Shown here: one piece after another, positions 18,301 through 25,805 of the stretch | Position numbering within the stretch: position 1 is the first letter of the stretch | Layout: each line of letters starts with the position of its first letter | Assembly: GCA_030386875.1 (NCBI GenBank) | Contig: CM059576.1 | Coordinates: 14,884,058-14,948,057 of the forward strand | DNA length: 64,000 nt | DNA from: Morinoia aosen | Lineage: Eukaryota > Arthropoda > Malacostraca > Amphipoda > Talitridae | Reading direction: 5' to 3' | Program-made: the position numbers and the translations under genes | The notes under the pieces: model-generated | The model's input: the letters and a program-made list of their open reading frames with translations, nothing else | What the model was told of the DNA's origin: nothing | Databases searched by the model: none

Positions 18301-19593
18301 ATTATCCCCATTTCCCCCTTATTATCCCCATTTCCCCCTTTTTATCCCCATTTTCCCCTCTTTATCCCCATTTTCCCCTCTTTATCCCCATTTTCCCCTC
18401 TTTGTCCCCATTTTCCCCTCTTTATCCCCATTTTTCCCTCTTTAGCCCCTATTCCCTCTCTATATCCCCTATTCCCTCTCTTTATCCCCTATTCCCCCTC
18501 TTTAGCCCCATTCCCCCCTTTTTAGCCCCATTCCCCCCTTTTTAGCCCCATTCCCCCCTTTTTAACCCCATTCCCTCCTTTTTAAACCCATTCCCCCCTT
18601 TTTAACCCCATCCTCTCCTTTTTAACCCCATTCCCTCCTTTTTAACCCCATTCCCTCCTTTTTAAGCCCATTCCCCCCTTTTTAACCCCATTCCCCCCTT
18701 TTTAGCCCCACTTCCCCCTTTTTAGCCCCACTTCCCCCTTTTTAGCCCCACTTCCCCCTTTTTAGCCCCACTTCCCCCTTTTTAGCCCCACTTCCCCCTT
18801 TTTATCCCCACTTCCCCCTTTTTAGCCCCACTTCCCCCTTTTTAGCCCCACTTCCCCCCTTTTTAGCCCCACTTCCCCTTTTTTAGCCCCACTTCCCCCT
18901 TTTTATCCCCACTTCCCCCTTTTTATCCCCACTTCCCCCTTTTTATCCCCACTTCCCCCTTTTTATCCCCACTTCCCCCTTTTTATCCCCATTTCCCCCT
19001 TTTTATCCCCATTTCCCCCTTTTTATCACCATAACCCCTTCCCCCAGATACACCCCCACTCACCCCATTACCCCCTCCATCAGGTACACCCCCACTCACC
19101 CCATTACCCCCTCCCCCAGGTACACCCCCACTCACCCCATTACCCCCCTTCCCCCAGGTACACCCCCACTCTCCCCATAACCCCCTTCCCCCAGGTACAC
19201 CCCCACTTACCCTATTACCCCCTCCCCCCAGGTACACCCCCACTCACCCCATTACCCCCCTCCCCCAGGTACACCCCCACTCACCTCATTACTCCCTCCC
19301 CCCAGGTACACCCCCACTCACCCCATTACCCCCTCCCCCAGGCTCCCCCAGGTACACCCCCACTCACCCCATCACTCCCTCCCCCCAGGTACACCCCCAC
19401 TCACCCCATTACCCCCTCCCTCCAGGTACACCCCCACTCACCCCATTACCCCCTCCCTCCAGGTACACCCCCACTCACCCCATTACCCCCTCCCTCCAGG
19501 TACACCCCCACTCACCACATCACCCCCTCCCCCGAGGTACACCCCCACTCACCCCATTACCCCCCTCTCCCCAGGTACACTCAGCACCACTAG
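6308..19593 (+). CDS. Gene A: Pro/Tyr-rich protein, C-terminal exons (interrupted)
   Basis: Exon chain inferred from splice signals and consistent phase: 6308-6361, 10456-10491, 11755-12269 joined to 17592-17628 across an LTR insertion, 17992-18019, and 19575-19593 (stop TAG 19591-19593). The first three junctions are phase 1 and the last is phase 2. The encoded tail contains PPREFDPLTS, SSSSSPVHSTP, a 170-residue Ser/Ala/Pro/Gly-rich stretch with 'SGSAP'-like repeats, MATMPYPGGVYYPHH, and an end with YPYTSAGYYYPYPMQG then YTQHH. The Tyr-Pro periodicity running across exons 3 and 4 supports the model. No folded domain is visible. Upstream exons lie outside the window or were not recognised. 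Low-complexity Y/P tails occur in RNA-binding scaffold proteins, but I do not identify the family. This haplotype is disrupted by the LTR element. Confidence 0.6.
6413..6463. repeat. short imperfect palindrome
   Basis: CATAAATAAACATTACACAG is followed about 10 nt later by its near-perfect reverse complement. It is a potential AT-rich hairpin in the Gene A intron. No wider element was recognised. Confidence 0.5.
6652..8301 (+). mobile_element. full-length Tc1-like DNA transposon
   Basis: 1650-bp element flanked by TA at 6650-6651 and 8302-8303. It has long terminal inverted repeats of about 185 bp starting CACTCGCGAGCAAAAGTTTG (left to about 6838, right from about 8115) that are about 95% identical. 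It encodes one broken DD34E transposase. TA target, TIR length and size all fit the Tc1 family. It lies in the Gene A intron between the exons at 6308 and 10456. Confidence 0.93.
7002..8034 (+). pseudogene. Tc1 transposase pseudogene (DD34E)
   Basis: Starts METTPTEAAQIVALLQEGLS with a paired-type helix-turn-helix (VARRLHIRQSCVSKVHKRF) and a GRPR-like motif (RPRSGRRRCTSERDDR), followed by the second HTH region (DVQQELRDVRGVAANEWTVR). Catalytic Asp 1 is in LFSDECR, Asp 2 in HDNARCH, and Glu in SPDLNPIEHVWDEL with 34 residues between Asp 2 and Glu. Lesions: TGA at about 7221, TAG at 7413 (Trp position), a one-base gain in the G-run near 7510, and TAG near 7906. The protein cannot be made from this copy. 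Usual family length is about 340 residues, matching the span. Confidence 0.9.
8302..8563. other. intronic spacer
   Basis: No gene is visible. It contains GTTAGGTAATGTTGA, which also occurs at about 6600 on the other side of the Tc1 element, suggesting a short older duplication. Confidence 0.4.
8578..9054. mobile_element. inverted-dimer tRNA-derived SINE
   Basis: Element flanked by a perfect 14-bp direct repeat ACAATTAATTCTAT (8564-8577 and 9055-9068). Inside, a tRNA-like head appears twice in opposite orientation: arm 1 (about 8577-8673, - sense) and arm 2 (about 8857-8953, + sense) are identical over about 96 bp. Each arm has an A-box-like TAGCGCAGTCGATAGCG and a B-box-like GAGTTCGAGTCTC. 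Between the arms lie about 185 bp of unique sequence starting with a 12-bp palindrome (AAAGGTGACCG...CGGTCACCTTT). After arm 2 comes about 100 bp of unrelated tail. One TSD around the pair means they inserted as a single retroposed unit. Confidence 0.82.
9375..9745 (+). repeat. SINE-like dispersed repeat, copy 4
   Basis: Near full-length copy in the Gene A intron. Its 5' hairpin reads GACACAACTCTTGTGTC. Compared with GATACAA/TTGTATC, both partners of the third base pair changed (T-A to C-G), so the stem is preserved by a compensatory double change. Confidence 0.82.
9937..10162. mobile_element. TTAA-type MITE (family M1), copy 1
   Basis: Short non-coding element with terminal inverted repeats CACTTTGACTGCAAC (left) and CACTTCGACTGCAAC (right, inverted). 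It is preceded by TTAA and followed by TTGA, a degraded TTAA target duplication. A related full copy lies at 31078-31309 and a partial one at 33762-33865. TTAA targets point to a piggyBac-like mobiliser. Confidence 0.7.
10240..10425 (+). repeat. SINE-like dispersed repeat, copy 5 (3' part)
   Basis: Only the 3' half is present: a CCTGTGCACCTTGTGCATTGATTCC block, then a CCATACATAACGG variant of the 3' hairpin motif. It ends about 30 bp upstream of the acceptor of the 10456 exon, so the element's pyrimidine-rich sequence sits in the branch-point/pyrimidine-tract region of that intron. Confidence 0.65.
10456..10491 (+). CDS. Gene A exon: Ser-rich microexon
   Basis: 36-nt exon between acceptor TATTTCAG (10455) and donor GTAATG (10492). 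In phase 1 it reads GSSSSSPVHSTP and leaves one base, which joins in phase with CT at 11755 to make an Ala codon. Small size and high GC within AT-rich repeats support it. Confidence 0.55.
10770..11510. repeat. hairpin repeat plus third direct copy
   Basis: A roughly 105-bp module (GTTTTGATGCTAGAAC, then AAAGACAGTTTTAGAATCC, ending AGGGCTTTTTTT) occurs at 10775-10880 (+), again inverted at about 10945-11062, and a third time in + orientation at 11410-11512. The first two form a long imperfect hairpin with a loop of about 70 bp. No ORF. Likely a foldback-type DNA element or its remnants, in a Gene A intron. Confidence 0.7.
11755..12269 (+). CDS. Gene A large exon, 5' part (Ser/Pro/Ala-rich)
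   Basis: Acceptor TCATTTGCAG at 11754. The frame continues from the previous exon (Ala-Val-Thr-Arg-Thr-Asp) with no stop to 12269. It encodes about 170 residues: SPSATPSTAGQAPPPVSTP, then imperfect SGSAP / SLxxG repeats (a degenerate GC-rich coding repeat 'TCATTGGCTAGTGGCTCCGCC'-like), then MATMPYPGGVYYPHHVNV and GAPPRAVGPYP. The exon is broken at 12269/12270 by an LTR element. It resumes at 17592 after a 4-bp CCCC target duplication with the frame exactly preserved. Confidence 0.65.
12270..12518 (+). repeat. 5' LTR of ORF-less LTR element
   Basis: 249 bp, TG...CA. Contains TATAAA at 12382-12387 in CACTATATAAAGACGTG, followed by a small hairpin (GCGACTCGCAAAGTCGC) where the transcript would start, and an upstream ACATATG...ACATATG repeat. 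Virtually identical to the LTR at 17339-17587. Confidence 0.9.
13985..14095 (+). repeat. tandem GGGG/CCCC hairpin repeat inside the LTR element
   Basis: Three tandem copies of a roughly 36-bp module TGCTGTGGGGCAGCGAATAA + CCCCGAGACAGAA. Each can fold by GGGG pairing with CCCC. It lies in the non-coding interior of the ORF-less LTR element. It could be a recognition or packaging structure, but that is a guess. Confidence 0.55.
14100..17338. other. non-coding interior of the ORF-less LTR element
   Basis: AT-rich, T-rich towards the 3' end, no ORF above about 106 codons, and no RT, integrase, protease or gag motif in any frame. It is unlike an eroded pol, because neighbouring dead elements still show clear protein blocks. 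Confidence 0.7.
17339..17587 (+). repeat. 3' LTR of ORF-less LTR element
   Basis: 249 bp, with one visible substitution relative to the 5' LTR. TATAAA at about 17451. Followed directly by CCCC and the resumed Gene A exon. Confidence 0.9.
17592..17628 (+). CDS. Gene A large exon, 3' part
   Basis: Reads PYPSSAYPYTSA in the frame that continues the 11755-12269 exon when the LTR element and one CCCC copy are removed. Ends GCAG before donor GTATGTTA at 17629, phase 1. The repeated YP pattern on both sides of the insertion shows that this was one exon. Confidence 0.6.
17992..18019 (+). CDS. Gene A microexon (YYYPYPMQ)
   Basis: 28-nt exon between acceptor CCGCGTGCAG (17991) and donor GTGAGT (18020). 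Reads G-YYYPYPMQ-G in phase 1 and exits in phase 2, continuing the Tyr/Pro pattern. Confidence 0.6.
18181..19030. repeat. 20-bp C-rich minisatellite
   Basis: About 42 tandem copies of CCCCATTTCCCCCTTTTTAT and variants (CCCCACTTCCCCC, CCCCATTCCCCCC) in the last Gene A intron. The G-rich complement has regularly spaced GGGG/GGGGG runs, so quadruplex or i-motif formation is likely. Long frames here (162 codons at most) are repeat artefacts. Confidence 0.93.
19031..19574 (+). repeat. 36-38-bp minisatellite carrying splice-acceptor copies
   Basis: About 14 tandem units of CCCCCAGGTACACCCCCACT + CACCCCATTACCCCCTC. Each unit contains a pyrimidine-rich tract, CAG, and the first six bases (GTACAC) of the real terminal exon of Gene A at 19575. 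The array therefore looks like repeated duplication of the exon's 3' splice site. Confidence 0.88.
19575..19593 (+). CDS. Gene A terminal coding exon
   Basis: After acceptor CTCTCCCCAG (19574), phase 2: G completes Gly, then Tyr-Thr-Gln-His-His and TAG (19591-19593). This differs from the upstream decoy units, which continue CCCCCACTCACC. A 3' UTR follows; a candidate AATAAA poly(A) signal is at 20186-20191. Confidence 0.55.
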
Positions 19594-20521
19594 CACCGCT
19601 GCACCTCCGGTCATCTCAATTAAGCCGCAATAATTGTACTAAATATTGTGCTCATTTCTCTATTGTACCCGCAATTAGTTCTGAGGACAAATTTGAAGGT
19701 ATTGCCGGTAATTGAAGGCGTTTAGTTATTTTCTTTGGGTTGTTTTTATTGAATATTTTGGGTACTGAAGAAAAAGGAGTGTGGAATATTTATTATTTTG
19801 AACACCGTAATTAGAGACAAATCATTTGCTGAAGTTTTTGTACTTAGGGTTTTTTTAGGATGGGTACGGTGTTTCGATAAGTTATTTTTTGTTATTTTGT
19901 TGGCTGGGGTTATGAGAATTGCTCATCGTTAATATTCAATAACTATTTTTAATTGTGCTTGAAATGTACCATCACGCGTTATGAATAATATATAATCCCG
20001 TTCATTCTAGGAAATAGTTTCCAAATGAAGAAATTTTCATAATTTCGCACCTAATTGAGGACTAACTTCATCAGTTGAACAAAACAAAGTGTTTCGAAAG
20101 TCCAGATTTGGTTTCAATACAAACTTTCATAAAAATTAAAATAAGTTAAAGTTTTCCTCGTGTGCATTTTTGTGCCAATATTATCAATAAAATGGATACG
20201 ATTTTTGGAGCGTCTTTTTTTATCATTATAAACCAAAAAATAAATAACTTGCGAAGAAAGAGTCCCGGGTTCAAATCCCGGCTACAGCATAGAGCATTTT
20301 TAAGAGTGAACAGCATCTCTGGTGGTTAGAAAACAGAAAAAGCGGGTACGGCATAGAAAATGTGATGTAATAGTATAGAAACTCAGTGCTCTCAGTGATG
20401 GCATAGGGCACAATTCGAATATGCAGTATTGTGGGTACGATAAATTAAAAATATATACCCAAATGAAGAAGAATGTTAACAAAATATACTCTACTAAAGA
20501 CCGAATGTAATGCTCCGTATT
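19594..20521. other. probable 3' UTR and spacer
   Basis: AT-rich, no coding signal. AATAAA at 20186-20191 could end the Gene A transcript. At about 20250-20281 there is a tRNA 3'-half-like piece (CCCGGGTTCAAATCCCGG) with no matching 5' half. Confidence 0.45.
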
Positions 20522-20868
20522 AGATTAGATTATTAGTTTAAGCCTTCCTATCTTCAACAAATGAGATCCAAAGAGAAGAAGGCACCATTTAGTATGGGGC
20601 TAAAGGAACGCGGAATCTATGCAGAAAGGGCACAGAAACAGTAAGATCAGAAAGAAGTTCATGAAACAAGATCTAAGTTGAAGAAGAAAGTAGTAGGTGC
20701 TGAAAAACAGGACAGCAGTGAACCAAAACAAGGTGGTAACATAACAAAAACATTTTATTTCAACGAAAAGAAGGCCTACCTAACTCTTAGCTCGGGCCCT
20801 CACATTGTCCCCTTGGGAGAGCTAATTCCCATAGATACAATACTTGTGTCCCCCTGAAGGGTTCACCA
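20522..20868 (-). repeat. SINE-like dispersed repeat, copy 6
   Basis: Full-length, reverse orientation. The tail (- sense) is AAACTAATAATCTAATCTAA. This is the first of the - strand copies; all copies from here rightwards are on the - strand. Confidence 0.82.
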
Positions 20869-20884
20869 ATACCAAAACCCCCCC

Positions 20885-21196
20885 ACACACATTCTGGAAA
20901 ATATAACACATACACCACAGAAGTAAACACAGTGCTCCAATGAAGCCGGAAGCAAAGGGTGAGCCAACAAACGTAAATGAAATATTATGACGGGTATAAA
21001 AATTTAATCAAGAAGTGCTGCCTGCTTGCACACCCAAATATCGATACCAGCTATTATAATGACAGAGTATTAGTGTTGTATATTTTTACATATATTTTTT
21101 TCTGTATGTAATTTTTCCATTGTGTGGCGGACCCTAGGGCCTTCTCAGGTACCCCAAGAGTACAGTGACCCCAGTTTGGGAACCACTGACATAAAG
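20885..21196 (-). mobile_element. hAT-like 5' end fragment, copy 1
   Basis: About 310 bp that also occur at 57064-57401. The right boundary reads GTTTGGGAACCACTG followed by ACATAAAG; its reverse complement CAGTGGTTCCCAAAC is a typical hAT terminus. Non-coding. Sequence beyond this end (21485-21840) is also shared with 57402-57770, so a larger block was duplicated. Confidence 0.55.
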
Positions 21197-21484
21197 GTTA
21201 AAGGTTAACATCGGCATCTTTGGGATGCTTTATTTCCAATCAAGCCTGATACATATGATCTTAGCATTGGTTTTTCAAATGTCTTATAACTAAGCCTATA
21301 TATAGGACACCATGACGGTTCCCCCGTAAAGCCGGTACCCATTTCCGACACCTGGGTTGAGTGGGGTATTGTGCTTGAGCTTTCCCTTATACCCAACGGG
21401 GAAAATCTTCGCGCCAGCGCTGGGAACGAACCCGCGACTTCCAGCATACAAGTCCGATCCCTTAACCGCTGTGCCACGGAGAGC
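21197..21484 (-). mobile_element. tRNA-derived SINE, copy a
   Basis: On the - strand the head reads CTCTCCGTGGCACAGCGGTT (A-box region) with B-box GCGGGTTCGTTCCC. A body with GTGTCGGAAATGGGTACCGG and a 3' end GATTGGAAATAAAGCATCCC follow. It is flanked by ACATAAAG (21189-21196) and ACATAAG (21485-21491), a probable TSD. It interrupts a repeat that is uninterrupted at 57402-57430, which confirms the insertion. Confidence 0.82.
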
Positions 21485-21846
21485 ACATAAGACATTCGAG
21501 TAGATTACCAGAAATGTACATTCTCTTACACACACAAACAAAGAACACGAAACAGTTCAAGATTGTGACCGTTTACCCTGGAATATAAACGAAGAAAAAA
21601 ATTCGCAGTGTAAGTCTGACAAATGTCACAAGGATGCAACAAGATACATTACGAAACAGAATGTGAACAGCTGATTTTCATGCGTCATCCTAAAAAGCCA
21701 CTCAGCAACTGAAAGAAAGTTCTGATTTGATTCAAAAAAGACACCACAAATTGCCCAGAATAGTACGCAAAATGAATAATGCAGTGTTTGGAAGGAAAAA
21801 ATAAAACAATAAATAAAACAATGCTACCGAGGCGTTAGCTTATATT
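21485..21846. repeat. dispersed repeat shared with 57410-57770
   Basis: About 350 bp including AGAAATGTACATT, GTCACAAGGATGCAACAAGA and CATCCTAAAAAGCCACTCAG also occur downstream of the hAT end at 57402. No ORF. Family unknown. Confidence 0.6.
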
Positions 21847-22252
21847 ACGAGGCGTGTCAGTAAAATAAGTTCCACGGGCTGCCGCTGGCGCTAGGATCGT
21901 TTCTATGCGCGGCCAGGCAACAGAAGTAGTTTGTTTGGTTCCCCCACTCCAATCCCTTACCAAGCCAGCGTCGCTGCGACGTTTAGTCTTGGCTCAGCAG
22001 CCGTCAGCGATGGAGCTTCCTCTTGCGTCTCCCGCGAGTTGCGAGTTGCGGTCTGTTATTCGTTTCCTGGCCGCTAAGAAGAAATCGGCGAAAGAAATTC
22101 ACGAAGAACTTTGTCAAGTGTATGGAGAAGAGTGTATGAGCTCCGGAATGGTGCGCAGATGGGTCAGGGACGAGCTTCGTCGTGGACGTCTGTTTGGCCA
22201 TTTTCAAAGTCCCTGGTCTACGAGGAAGCATCACATCGTCTATGCCTTCTAG
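21847..22252 (+). pseudogene. mariner-like element, truncated transposase
   Basis: Begins with an ITR-like ACGAGGCGTGTCAGTAAAAT. A frame from ATG at 22010 encodes a mariner-type N-terminal helix-turn-helix domain (ELRSVIRFLAAKKKSAKEIH, then EELCQVYGEECMSSGMVRRW) and then runs into unrelated sequence with a stop at 22250-22252. The catalytic DD(34)D domain and the right ITR are missing. It differs from the mariner relict at 1843. Confidence 0.75.
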
Positions 22253-23260
22253 AAGAAACGTCGTCAGAACATCGACGAAACAAGAACACCGAGAGGAATG
22301 CCAGGAACATCAACGTGCAATTTCGTGTTTCATTTCCTTAATATTAATATTGTTATTTTGGAATTTCAGTATAATTGTATTCATAAAATTAATTATCGAA
22401 GAAATGTAAGATGTTTTAGGAAATATCTTCCATTCATATGTCAATCTTGCGATACCATAATTACGATTTAGCATCTCGAGAGGCAGTCCTAGCGTCGACC
22501 GAGGCGGTTGCTTGCGAGGGTCAGGGGCAGTCACGTAGGAACTCGCATTGAAAACACAGGCGTGAGCTCGTACATATCTACTCCCGGCCCAGCTTGGGCT
22601 GAGGGTCGCTTTACGACAGATGCCAACTTAATTACATCAATTTGATATTGAAATAAACATTCGTGCCCTTCATTCATAATAAAAGTGACTGCCATCAACA
22701 TTAGTCAGCTGTTGACCGTAACTGTCGACCACAACGCTCCAACATGGCGGCCCGGCGACAAAAGCCCAACCTGTCTACACTGGCCTTCAAATTATCAGAC
22801 GAGTTTCAATCATTTCCATGTCTGTCCATAATGCTCCTCTTCAAACTTCTAAGTATGTAGGATGTGGATTCGAGTATGTAATCAATTAACACCTTGATTT
22901 CTTTTATTGTATCAATAGTGAAATGTCTTAATCTTTCGTCTCTTTAATTTCCTTCATAATTAGATTAGGAAGAGCTGTCGAGATGATGATGATAAAGAAA
23001 CTATTGAAAGATAATGCACACACATAATAATAGCCTTCAGCTCTGACCTAACGCGTACCGAAGATCATAACATTATCCTGTCTTATAAATATAAATATTG
23101 TTTGCCCGAGAGGCTGGTGGCAGCGTAGAAAAGCTATCCTGATTAATAAAGACTAGAAAGATAAAAGAAAGTGACGAATAATAACAAATGTCACGACAAT
23201 TAAACATCACGAAATGAATGTCGGCAGCGATGCGGGATCAGAACATAACGGAATAATGAA
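22253..23260. other. no gene recognised
   Basis: Mixed-composition intergenic DNA. I see no exon, transposon end or tandem repeat that I can defend. Confidence 0.45.
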
Positions 23261-23264
23261 AAAC

Positions 23265-23600
23265 AGGACCGCAGTAAACGCAAAAAAGGTCCTTAACAAT
23301 GCTAAAACATTTCTTTTCCACAAAAACATGACCTCCTTAACACATTCCCCTACAATTTCATTCATAAACGTTCCTTTTTCAGACTAATTTTTTTATTTTA
23401 ACGAGAATGCTCGTTTCACACGTAGAATGGCTTACAAAGGCTTAAAATCGACGAGTATACTCGTCGACGACTGAAAAATAACATTTTGTGAAAATGAGTA
23501 TACTCGTTTCCGCCGGGGAATGTGTTAACTCTTAGTTCAGAACCTCACTTATTCCCCTCGTGAGCACCAATTCCCACGGACACAGAAGTTGCATTCTGCA
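23265..23600 (-). repeat. SINE-like dispersed repeat, copy 7 (old, split by a MITE)
   Basis: Degenerate copy recognisable by AAAAACAGGACCGCAGTAAA and by CCAATTCCCACGGACACAGA near its 5' end (- sense). It is interrupted at TTAA by the MITE at 23341-23524. Confidence 0.65.
23341..23524. mobile_element. 184-bp TTAA-flanked MITE
   Basis: TTAA at 23337-23340 and 23525-23528. The 10-bp terminal inverted repeats are perfect (CACATTCCCC...GGGGAATGTG). A 20-bp perfect palindrome, TCGACGAGTATACTCGTCGA, lies inside. Non-coding. piggyBac-like target choice. Inserted into an old SINE-like copy. Confidence 0.85.
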
Positions 23601-23714
23601 AAAGGAGAAGCTCACAAGAACTTTGATCACATTTGAGAGCTACAATATTTAAAAAATGTGATGTGCGATGTAGTGATTGGACATTTGAATACCAAATAAA
23701 TCTGCATTTCACAT

Positions 23715-25120
23715 CTAAAAAGGAAATGCATAATGTTTGCTAGCTAGGTGTGTTTTAACTTTATCCTCTCGAACGGAAGAATAGTTACATAATTCACACT
23801 TGAGCAGCTGACCTGCAACATGTTTGAAGGCTAGGTGAAGTTTAAGATTTCCCAATAAGCAGTGGAATATTTACAATATTCACACTTGAACAGCTGACCT
23901 TTACCATGTTTGCTGGCTAGGTGTCGATTTAGATTGACTTTACGAGCAGAGGAATATTCACATAACTCACACTTGAACACCTGACCTACCCCATGTTTCC
24001 TGGCTAGGTGCTCTTCAAGAGTAACCTTATAGGCAGAGGAATAGTCACACAACTCACACTTGAGCAGCCGACCTTCACTATGTTTGCAGGCCAGGTGACG
24101 TTTAAGATTATCCTTATAGGCAGAGGAATATTCACAAAATTCACACTTCAACAGCTGACCTTTACCATGTTTGTTAGCTAAGTGCAGTTCAACATGACTC
24201 TTTTGAGCCGAAGAATAGTCACATAATTCACACTGGAAAAGCTGACCTTTACCATGTTTGCTGGCTAGGTGTCGTTTAACATTGCACATATCAGGAGAAG
24301 AATAGTCACAGAACTCACACTCTAACAGTTGTCCCTTCCTACCTTTGCTGGCTTGGTGTGGTTCATGTTTGTTTCTACGTGCTGAGTTATTCAAGTTACG
24401 CCTGTAAAGTCGACTTTGAACATGTCTGCTTATTTGAGGTCCTATTTTGCGTGTACCAGCCAAACACTGCTTCATGTTTCCTTCATCAGCTGAAGAATAT
24501 TTGCACACTTCACACTTGTACACCATTCTATTGTCCAATGCACCTGTTTTAGGTGCATTAGAACTGGACTCGACGACAAAACGAGAGTCACAGAAATCAC
24601 ATCTAAGCTCTTCCTGACCATGTTTATTAGTTCGCTGTTCCCCCGTCATTTCCACACCTGTACGTTGGTAACTCCCGGATAGACCTTCGTACCGGCTCTC
24701 ATTACCATGCTGCTCCACTACGTGCCGCTTCAAAATACTCATGTACATTGTGGAGTAATCACCCAACCCACAATCGTAGTTACATCCCAATTTGTGCCTG
24801 ACACGGAGGTGCAGCTCCATAAGGTTCCTCCTACCAGTGGAGTGATCACAATGTTCACACAGTGAGGGCCGTGACGTGAGTCTGTCAGGAGGTGCGGCCT
24901 CAACACCACCGCCGCTACCCGACACTTCTGACGGTAGCGAGTCAGCGCTCCCCTGAGATGCTCCAGCTGGTCCCTGATGAACAGCACTTGTGTTGCACGC
25001 ACCAGAGCTGTCTTCCCTCAACTCATCCTCTGCTTCTGCGTGCCCTGAACGTGCCTCAGTGCTGTCATTGTCTACTTCTCTCTTGAAAGTAACTGCATGA
25101 GAGCCTGAACTTGAACTGGC
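23715..25120 (-). CDS. Gene B exon 3: zinc-finger exon with 3' frameshift
   Basis: Acceptor TTTCCTCACAG precedes GCC at 25120. An upstream open frame to 25156 starts only at TTG, so splicing is a better start. An acidic/Ser-rich stretch (ASSSSGSHAVTFKREVDND) leads to fingers. The first (CEHC...HLRVRH) is good; the next three are degenerate (CGLGDYS, CDFCDSRF, CEVCKYSS without His pair). Five canonical ones follow from about 24310 to 23910, spaced about 29 residues. The sixth of this array (CEYCKYSTAYWEIL) is cut by a one-base frameshift near 23836. In the other frame it continues as HLAFKH plus a further finger, CELCNYSS...HLASKH, ending at 23715. Sequencing error or a real C-terminal truncation are both possible. 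Confidence 0.85.
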
Positions 25121-25741
25121 CTGTGAGGAAAACATTTCCCGATTATTACTGGCCAAGATTCACAGGAAAAAACGCACCCCAAATACGCAAATTGCAATTA
25201 GACGTACCTTTGTATTTGGTAACCATGTACTTTTGAGACTAAGTTGTGCACTTGTGCATCCATTCTTATTTTAATCTTCAGCAAATACGCTCAACTGTTA
25301 AAACAATACAATAAAAATATATGAAAAGTAATACAGGAAGCAAAAAATAACGATGGCACAAGAGGCATTTGAAAAGCACATTCTCTCTTCATAGGAGATT
25401 AATACTTCAAAATAGAGCAAAAATTTAACAAAGTTTTCATGCAAAATCTTTTACATGCAATAGCGCTTGTCATGACCACATAATTTTGGATAGCGATTCG
25501 TGCACAAAATTTTACTGTTAGCGTTTTTCTCTTCAAAACACAGAACTAACTTGATAATTCTTCTTAAATTCAAAAGCAGCTTCAATTGTATTAGAAATAT
25601 TGTCTCTGAATAACTAAGAGTGGCTCAAGTGACTTCTTACATTAGCAAAACAATAAAAAAATATTCATTCGTTAGTTCCACACACAACCCAAGAAACACA
25701 TAAAAATCATAAATCTGGCTAATTAGGTAATTAATATGGTT

Positions 25742-25805
<64 letters not shown>

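Noticed and set aside
18057-18545. 162-codon Pro/Phe-rich frames
   Set aside because: Translation of the 20-bp C-rich array; three overlapping frames are equally open.
20250-20281. tRNA gene
   Set aside because: Only a T-arm-like GGGTTCAAATCCC half is visible; the 5' half is absent.
24358-25086. + strand frames opposite the zinc-finger exon
   Set aside because: Antisense shadows of the finger repeats.
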